A stretch of 49,087 bases of DNA from Bacteroides mediterraneensis (GTDB lineage: Bacteria > Bacteroidota > Bacteroidia > Bacteroidales > Bacteroidaceae): positions 1 to 49,087 of the forward strand of contig NZ_JACJKA010000028.1 in NCBI RefSeq assembly GCF_016900355.1, in the 5' to 3' direction. Within the stretch, counting starts at the first letter, position 1. Every line of letters starts with the position of its first letter. Shown here piece by piece: positions 43,896-49,087 of the stretch. The notes under the pieces were generated by a model. The model searched no databases, was not told the DNA's origin, and was given only the letters and a program-made list of their open reading frames with translations. The translations under genes were made by a program, and so were the position numbers.

Positions 43896-45233
43896 TTATT
43901 TTTTTGCATTACGTGCACGGATGATACCGCCCACCTTACCTTTACCTAAACGGATGTAGTCCAACATCGGACGATGAGAAGGACACGTAAACTGGCATGA
44001 ACCGCATTCGATGCACGACATGATCTTTTCGTGTTCCACGCGCTCCCAGTCGCCGTGAGCTGAACAAGTAGCCAGCAGGAAGGGTTCCAGGCCCATCGGA
44101 CAAGCACTCACACATTTTGCACAACGGATACACGGCTGAGGTTCTGCACGGCGTGCTTCTTTCTCGTTCATGATCAATACGCCGGAACTACCTTTGCAGA
44201 TAGGCACTTCAATGTTGACCAATGCCTTACCCATCATCGGGCCACCGCCGATTACCTTTCCGGTATCTTCCGGCAGGCCACCGGCTGCTTCAATCAGCTG
44301 GCTCATCGGAGTCCCCATACGGGTCAGGAAGTTAGACGGGTTCTTCAATGACTTACCGGTCACGGTTACCACACGTTCAAACAAAGGTTTATTCTTCTGT
44401 ACGGCTTCATATACGGCATAGGCTGTACCTACGTTCTGCACCACAGCCCCTACATTGATAGGGATAGCTGGAGGAGCCGGCACCTGACGACCGATAATGG
44501 CATCAATCAACTGTTTTTCACCTCCTTGCGGATATTTCACTTTCAACGGAACCACTTCGATGCCTGGATAAGCTGCTGCTTTCTGCGTCATCAGCTGAAT
44601 GGCATCGGGTTTGTTGTTTTCAATACCGATATAAGCTTTGTTCACTTTGGCTGCCTTCATCAGAATCTGTACACCGACCAGAATCTCATCCGACTTTTCC
44701 AACAGCAAACGGTGGTCAGCAGTCAGATAAGGTTCACACTCCACGGCGTTGATAATGACACATTCAGCCTTGCATCCGGGAGGAGGAGTCAGTTTCACAT
44801 GTGTCGGGAAGCAGGCACCACCCATACCGACAATACCGGCATTCTTAATTTTAGCAACAATTTCTTCCGGAGTCAGGTTACATTCCTTGACCAACTCCGT
44901 ACTACGGTCAATCGATTCTTCCCACTCGTCACCTTCCACATCGATGAAGATGGCAGGTTTACGATAACCACTTGCATCAATCACACTGTCTATCTTGTTC
45001 ACCTTGCCGGAAACGGAAGAGAAGATAACGGCCGAAACAAAGCCTCCTGCTTCCGCAATCTTGGTACCAACCTTCACTACGTCGCCTTTCTTTACAATGG
45101 CAGTAGCTGGGGCTCCAATATGCTGGGACAACGGAAATACCGCTTGCTTGGGAAGCGCAAGCGTTTCAATGGCCTTTCCGGCTGACAATTTATTTTCTGC
45201 TGGATGAACTCCACCAATTCTAAATGTCTTCAC
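43896..45233 (-). CDS. rnfC: Rnf complex subunit RnfC (NADH-binding)
   Basis: This 445-residue peripheral subunit has the N-terminal FRIGGVHPAENKLSAGK, the nucleotide- and FMN-binding region (GGACFPTHVKL, GGGPMMGKA), and two ferredoxin clusters, CIRCAKCVSACPMG and CIECGSCQFTCPSH. The start codon is GTG at 45233: no in-frame ATG occurs between it and the upstream stop, and the residues after it match the family start. It begins 33 bp after rnfB. Confidence 0.95.
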   Translation of the reverse strand: MKTFRIGGVHPAENKLSAGKAIETLALPKQAVFPLSQHIGAPATAIVKKGDVVKVGTKIAEAGGFVSAVIFSSVSGKVNKIDSVIDASGYRKPAIFIDVEGDEWEESIDRSTELVKECNLTPEEIVAKIKNAGIVGMGGACFPTHVKLTPPPGCKAECVIINAVECEPYLTADHRLLLEKSDEILVGVQILMKAAKVNKAYIGIENNKPDAIQLMTQKAAAYPGIEVVPLKVKYPQGGEKQLIDAIIGRQVPAPPAIPINVGAVVQNVGTAYAVYEAVQKNKPLFERVVTVTGKSLKNPSNFLTRMGTPMSQLIEAAGGLPEDTGKVIGGGPMMGKALVNIEVPICKGSSGVLIMNEKEARRAEPQPCIRCAKCVSACPMGLEPFLLATCSAHGDWERVEHEKIMSCIECGSCQFTCPSHRPMLDYIRLGKGKVGGIIRARNAKK

Positions 45234-45266
45234 TGTTATGTTATTTAGTATTATACAATTATAAGA

Positions 45267-46226
45267 TTAAGCTTCTGTACTTTTCGGAGCTTCTGCAGCC
45301 GGAGTCTCAGCCGGACTAACCTTCTTTGCAGCTTCGGGGCTTACCGGAGCAGCAGCAGGCTTCTCCACTGCCGGTTTGTCAGCAGCCGGAGTGTCAGCCT
45401 TCGGTTTGCGTGGCGGGAAGTTCACAGCTACGATGGCATGCTGCGGACATTCCATTTCACACTTACGGCAAGACTTACACTTGGCCGGGTCAATGTAGGC
45501 CAGGTTGTTTTCCAACGTGATGGCTTCAAACGGACAGACTTTCACGCACTTTCCGCAACCGATACAAGCTGCCGCACAAGCTTTGCGGGCCACAGCTCCT
45601 TTGTCTTTGTTGACGCACTGTACATACACTCTGCGGTTGTTCTTTCCTTTCGGACGGATTTCGATGATGTGACGCGGACAAGCCTTACTACAAGCTCCAC
45701 AAGCCGTACACTTCGATTCATCCACTTCCGGAAGACCGGTTTCCGGATTCATGTGAATAGCATCAAACTGACAAGCAGACACACAGTCACCGCATCCCAG
45801 ACAGCCAAACGTACATCCGCTTTCGCCTCCGAAGGTCGTATTGGCTACCACACAAGAACGAACGCCGTCATACTGGGTCAGTTTCGGACGGTTGGCACAA
45901 GTACCGTTACATCTTACTACTGCCACCTTCGGTTCAGAAGCTACCGACTCCAATCCCAAGATGCTTGCCACCTTGTCCATTGTAGGCTGACCACCTACCG
46001 GACACATTTTTCCTTCCAAGGAACCGGCTTTTACACAAGCTGCGGCAAAACCGGAACATCCCGGGAAACCGCATCCGCCACAGTTGGCCTGAGGAAGCAC
46101 TTGTGCCACCTGTCCAATGCGCGGATCTTCATACACAGCAAACTTCTTAGAAGCCACATACAAGATAACGGCCGAAACCAAACCGATGGCACCCAATGAA
46201 ATTACTGCAACTAAAATTAAACTCAT
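45267..46226 (-). CDS. rnfB: Rnf complex subunit RnfB (ferredoxin entry)
   Basis: This 319-residue protein has one N-terminal membrane helix, a four-cysteine cluster domain (NCGGCGFPGCSGFAAAC, then C), and several ferredoxin-type motifs: CLGCGDCVSACQ, CTACGACSKACP, CIGCGKCVKVCP and CKSCRKCEMECP. It accepts electrons from ferredoxin on the cytoplasmic face. The last about 50 residues form a Pro/Ala/Lys/Glu-rich tail of low complexity, longer than in many RnfB proteins. First rnf gene after the rseC-like gene, 17 bp away. Confidence 0.95.
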   Translation of the reverse strand: MSLILVAVISLGAIGLVSAVILYVASKKFAVYEDPRIGQVAQVLPQANCGGCGFPGCSGFAAACVKAGSLEGKMCPVGGQPTMDKVASILGLESVASEPKVAVVRCNGTCANRPKLTQYDGVRSCVVANTTFGGESGCTFGCLGCGDCVSACQFDAIHMNPETGLPEVDESKCTACGACSKACPRHIIEIRPKGKNNRRVYVQCVNKDKGAVARKACAAACIGCGKCVKVCPFEAITLENNLAYIDPAKCKSCRKCEMECPQHAIVAVNFPPRKPKADTPAADKPAVEKPAAAPVSPEAAKKVSPAETPAAEAPKSTEA

Positions 46227-46243
46227 AATATAAAGTTAGTTTA

Positions 46244-46669
46244 TTAATTATTAATTGATTCTAGAACAAAAACAAAAGTGCGTCTGAACCTCTCCCGGTA
46301 CAAGAAAAGTATCAGATAATAAGGTATCAGCATACACAAGGACACCAGTGAGGAAACAGCCTCGTCACCTCCCGTCACAGACATGGATATAAAAAGTGAA
46401 ACGAGCAACACCACAAAGGGAAAAACAAAAGCCCACATAACTGCTTTCATACCCAATGATGTCGCTCCGCTTATCGTAACCTGACTGCCAACCTGACAAT
46501 CCAGCCCGTCCTTATTATATACATCTATCAGTTTTTCTTTCGACTCTGCTGCACTGCAATGCCCCTTGACACTACATGAAGAGCAGGCAGACGTTTGTAC
46601 AATCCTTACTTTCAAGTAAGAACCGTTGATGCTTTCCACAATACCTAGATGTTTTACTGTATTAGCCAT
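46244..46669 (-). CDS. RseC/SoxR-reducing-type membrane protein
   Basis: This 141-residue protein has a small N-terminal domain with the cysteine motif CSSCSVKGHC and two membrane helices, the pattern of RseC-family proteins that occur in rnf/rsx operons. The frame extends upstream to a TTG at 46702 inside the -7 box; the ATG at 46669 is the likely start. In E. coli RseC acts with RsxABCDGE in reducing SoxR; here the role is probably helping Rnf assembly or cluster redox. First gene of the operon. Confidence 0.85.
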   Translation of the reverse strand: MANTVKHLGIVESINGSYLKVRIVQTSACSSCSVKGHCSAAESKEKLIDVYNKDGLDCQVGSQVTISGATSLGMKAVMWAFVFPFVVLLVSLFISMSVTGGDEAVSSLVSLCMLIPYYLILFLYRERFRRTFVFVLESINN

Positions 46670-46678
46670 TTTTGTAAA

Positions 46679-46707
46679 CCACACATTACAAATGTGTGGC
46701 AAATGTA
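46679..46707 (-). promoter_or_regulatory. Promoter and palindromic operator candidate of the rnf operon
   Basis: The minus-strand -7 box TACATTTG (46707-46700) is followed directly by the inverted repeat CCACACATT/AATGTGTGG with a 3-bp centre (46679-46699). The repeat covers the predicted start point, a classic repressor position. Confidence 0.6.
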
Positions 46708-46753
46708 CGATAAATATTGTTTCGTTGGTAACGCTAACGGAGAAATTCTGTTT

Positions 46754-46800
46754 AAAAAAAGTAAATTTACAAGGGTGGTCTTACTCAAAACGAACCACCC
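46754..46800 (-). terminator. Probable terminator of ilvA
   Basis: GGGTGGT (46773-46779) pairs with ACCACCC (46794-46800); on the minus strand a T-rich stretch follows about 12 bases later. It lies between ilvA and the rnf promoter. Confidence 0.5.
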
Positions 46801-46813
46801 CAGCCCCTTTGGT

Positions 46814-48010
46814 TCAATCCACGATGGAATATCCCGCCTCTAACAATGCATTCCGAATCTGTGCGATATGTTCCGCATTACGTGTTTCCATCACTAAACG
46901 CAGGAAACAAGCGGTCACATTACTGGTATTGTTGTTGCGTTCGTGCAAAACGGAAATGATATTTCCACCCAGACGAGCGATGACGGCAGCTACCCCCATC
47001 AGTTCTCCCGGTCTGTCGTGCAAATCAAGTGTCACCGTATAAGAACGGCCCGACATATTCAATCCTCGACTAATCACACGGCTCAAAATCGTCACATCGA
47101 TATTACCTCCGGAAACTACACAAATGGTTTTCTTTCCAGCCACCGGTACCTTATTGAACATCGCAGCCGCTACTGATACAGCTCCCGCTCCTTCCGCAAT
47201 TAGTTTCTGCTGTTCCATCAACGCCAGGATAGCCGCACAAATTTCATCTTCAGTTACTGTGACAATACCGTCCACGTATTTGCTACACAGTTCAAACGTA
47301 TGTTCTCCCGGTTCTTTCACTGCAATGCCGTCGGCTACTGTAGCCACTGAAGCCAGACACTCACGTTTGGCATGTTCGATAGACCGCAGCATGCTCGGTG
47401 CACCCTGGGCCTGCACACCATATACCTTCACACTCGGTTTCAATGATTTCAAGGCATAGGCCACACCTGAAATCAATCCGCCACCTCCTACCGGAACAAT
47501 CACGACGTCCACATCCGGAAGCTGATTCAACAGTTCCAAACCAATGGTACCCTGACCGGCAATGACGTATTCATCATCAAAAGGATGAATGAAAGTATAT
47601 CCCATTTCCTCTTTTAGTTCCAATGCTTTCTTATACGCATCATCGTATACGCCTGGAACCAGGCAAACCTCTGCCCCGTAACGTTTGGTGGCCTCCACCT
47701 TTGAAATCGGAGCACCTTCCGGCAGGCAAATCAAAGATTTTATGCCATGCTTGGTGGCTCCCAAAGCCACTCCCTGAGCATGGTTTCCTGCTGAACAGGC
47801 AATTACACCTTTTGCTTTTTCTTCATCTGTCAGACGAGATATCTTATAACATGCCCCTCTCAATTTAAAAGACCCGGTATATTGCAGATTCTCCGGCTTC
47901 AAATAAATCTGGCTTTCAGGATTTATTTGAGGAGCATAAATCAAATCTGTTCTTCGTATTACATTTTTCAAGGCAAATGAAGCCCGATAAATACAATCCA
48001 ATGTTAACAT
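46814..48010 (-). CDS. ilvA: Threonine dehydratase (ammonia-lyase)
   Basis: This 398-residue PLP enzyme converts threonine to 2-oxobutyrate for isoleucine synthesis. Lys49 in GSFKLRGA binds PLP, and the phosphate loop is VGGGGLISG. A C-terminal ACT domain begins near residue 325 (SYTVTLDLHDRPGELMGVAA), as in the about 400-residue short form with one ACT domain. That form is sometimes called tdcB or ilvA; the ACT domain favours allosteric control. Own promoter at 48039-48046. Confidence 0.93.
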   Translation of the reverse strand: MLTLDCIYRASFALKNVIRRTDLIYAPQINPESQIYLKPENLQYTGSFKLRGACYKISRLTDEEKAKGVIACSAGNHAQGVALGATKHGIKSLICLPEGAPISKVEATKRYGAEVCLVPGVYDDAYKKALELKEEMGYTFIHPFDDEYVIAGQGTIGLELLNQLPDVDVVIVPVGGGGLISGVAYALKSLKPSVKVYGVQAQGAPSMLRSIEHAKRECLASVATVADGIAVKEPGEHTFELCSKYVDGIVTVTEDEICAAILALMEQQKLIAEGAGAVSVAAAMFNKVPVAGKKTICVVSGGNIDVTILSRVISRGLNMSGRSYTVTLDLHDRPGELMGVAAVIARLGGNIISVLHERNNNTSNVTACFLRLVMETRNAEHIAQIRNALLEAGYSIVD

Positions 48011-48038
48011 AATGATATTCTTTTATTGTTTTCGTGTG

Positions 48039-48046
48039 CAAATGTA
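48039..48046 (-). promoter_or_regulatory. -7 box of ilvA
   Basis: TACATTTG on the minus strand matches TAnnTTTG and lies 28 bp before the ATG at 48010. Confidence 0.65.
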
Positions 48047-48087
48047 CAAAAACATTGGATTTTAAAAGAATAAATCCGATAAATAAG

Positions 48088-48126
48088 AAAAAAAGCATTC
48101 AGATAGAAAAATCCATCTGAATGCTT
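48088..48126 (-). terminator. Terminator of the sigma factor gene
   Basis: AAGCATTCAGAT (48093-48104) pairs perfectly with ATCTGAATGCTT (48115-48126); on the minus strand a run of T residues follows. It begins 7 bp after the sigma factor stop. Confidence 0.9.
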
Positions 48127-48132
48127 CTCACT

Positions 48133-48735
48133 TTACAAATTATCATCAAACGACTTTAAGTCCATGCCCTCATCTATAAACTTTCTTCGAAGTTCAACTA
48201 AAATTCTTTGATAATGTTTGAAACAAGCCGATTTGCTGATTCCCCTTTTTTCCCCTGCCTGACGAAAACTCATTTTATAATAGATAATATCGTGAATCAA
48301 ACTTTGGTCGTCCAATGAAAGTTCCAAAACCGCTTTTTCCTCTTTTTCATAATAAGCTTCCAGCAGAAGAGGATTAGAGGATTGAGAGACCTCCGTTTCA
48401 ATTAAGGCAATCAAATCTTTATCAGAAGAAACCATTACCGGAGACCGTTGCTTTCTACGATAAAAATCACGCACCACATTCATCGTAACAGTCAATGCCC
48501 ATGATTCAAAATGCCCACGCTCATCATAGTGTGATAAAGAAAAAGCTTCACAAATTCGCAACAAGGCTTCTTGTTGTAGGTTAGAGACATCATCCGAATT
48601 TCGGACATGAGAACTTACATATGTTTCCACGATATGCATACATTGACGGAAAAGTATCTTTCTTCTCCGTTCTTCTTCACTTGGTTCCTCTGAAATATCT
48701 TCACCGGAACCGGAAAAATGAGTGTGATTTTTCAT
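48133..48735 (-). CDS. ECF-type RNA polymerase sigma factor
   Basis: This 200-residue protein has a sigma-2 region (DVSNLQQEALLRICEAF, HFESWALTVTMNVVRDFYRRK) and a sigma-4 helix-turn-helix (YYKMSFRQAGEKRGISKSAC). The open frame starts at a TTG (48774), but the ATG at 48735 (MKNHTHFSG) is the more likely start. No anti-sigma factor gene is adjacent on the left; the gene on its 5' side is outside the window. The regulon is unknown. Confidence 0.88.
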   Translation of the reverse strand: MKNHTHFSGSGEDISEEPSEEERRRKILFRQCMHIVETYVSSHVRNSDDVSNLQQEALLRICEAFSLSHYDERGHFESWALTVTMNVVRDFYRRKQRSPVMVSSDKDLIALIETEVSQSSNPLLLEAYYEKEEKAVLELSLDDQSLIHDIIYYKMSFRQAGEKRGISKSACFKHYQRILVELRRKFIDEGMDLKSFDDNL

Positions 48736-49087
48736 TTCTCTTACATTTAATCTTACTCTTTCAGTCTCACTCAAAAAGTAAGAAGGTTAACAAAAAAGTG
48801 AATTTCAAATAATAGATTTAAAGAACAATTCAAGAAGACCTAAGGCTAATCAATTATTTAAAAATCTTTTATTTTGACAACAAATATAAGACTTTAATTT
48901 GTATATACAACAATTTTTTACACAATATTTTACATAAAAAAATTACGATTCGACAAATAAAAAGAGGATGTGTCAAAATGATGCATCCTCTTTTTCGTTA
49001 TATAATCATCGTTTTGCCATTTTTCATAGAGTATGATTTATGTTTTTCCTATGTCCATGCCTTTTGGTGGTATAATGTGCTGTAGAT
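48736..49087. other. AT-rich right-edge region without a clear gene
   Basis: 352 bp upstream of the sigma factor gene, mostly A and T. It contains the perfect-arm hairpin at 48959-48995. The last 68 bases could encode the C terminus of a minus-strand gene that begins outside the window, with stops near 49025-49050 in all three minus frames, but no family is recognisable. Confidence 0.4.
48959..48995. terminator. Bidirectional terminator near the right edge
   Basis: AAAAAGAGGATG (48959-48970) pairs with CATCCTCTTTTT (48984-48995). The A-run on the left and T-run on the right allow termination in both directions; the likely client is a minus-strand gene entering from the right. Confidence 0.75.

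Overview
The window looks like chromosomal DNA of a gut Bacteroidales species (Bacteroides/Phocaeicola type). The evidence is repeated Bacteroidetes-type promoters (-7 box TAnnTTTG, often with TTTG about 19-20 bp upstream), few Shine-Dalgarno sites, an Rnf operon of Bacteroidetes order, PFOR, DapL-type lysine synthesis, a DUF5723 outer-membrane protein and lipoprotein-anchored TPR sensors. No rRNA, tRNA, CRISPR array, phage or complete insertion sequence was seen. No alignment, folding program or database search was run; all calls come from reading the sequence.

Layout. 1-1.7 kb: an AT-rich AraC regulator and CAT-family acetyltransferase. 1.7-3.8 kb (minus): two GNAT acetyltransferases and a HEAT/Cdd1/DUF3795 fusion. 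3.8-4.2 kb: a divergent promoter region holding five 16-bp palindromes at an exact 22-bp pitch. 4.2-6.4 kb: a membrane-anchored TPR/HTH regulator and a lipoprotein. 6.7-16.4 kb (minus): gltB-gltD-asnB-dapF-dapL, a nitrogen assimilation and amino-acid operon. 16.7-24.2 kb (plus): an extended PurF-like protein, an unusual AAA ATPase, pyruvate:ferredoxin oxidoreductase and a YfcE-like phosphodiesterase. 24.3-28.7 kb (minus): a TPR sensor kinase, LytTR regulator and DUF5723 protein. 28.9-35.3 kb (plus): menaquinone operon (thioesterase, menF, menD, menB, menC, menE). 35.4-37.5 kb: a cation/proton antiporter. 37.5-39.6 kb (minus): a small GNAT, a second 22-bp-pitch palindrome array with a different sequence, and a CLC channel behind an apparent fluoride riboswitch. 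39.6-40.9 kb: a small-RNA candidate and galE. 41-46.7 kb (minus): rseC-like gene and rnfBCDGEA. 46.8-48.7 kb (minus): threonine dehydratase and an ECF-type sigma factor.

How the genes fit together. Pyruvate:ferredoxin oxidoreductase makes reduced ferredoxin, Rnf moves its electrons to NAD while pumping ions, and the men operon makes the quinone used in anaerobic respiration, so much of the window serves anaerobic energy metabolism. The glt operon supplies glutamate and asparagine nitrogen and the last steps to meso-diaminopimelate.

Most interesting signals: (1) two arrays of tandem palindromes with the same strict 22-bp pitch but different palindrome sequence, each upstream of a good promoter; (2) a fluoride-riboswitch-like leader with a pairable pseudoknot in front of a CLC-F-type channel; (3) an AAA ATPase whose Walker B glutamate and C-terminal nuclease-like motif both look altered; (4) terminators and promoters built into one another or into coding sequence.
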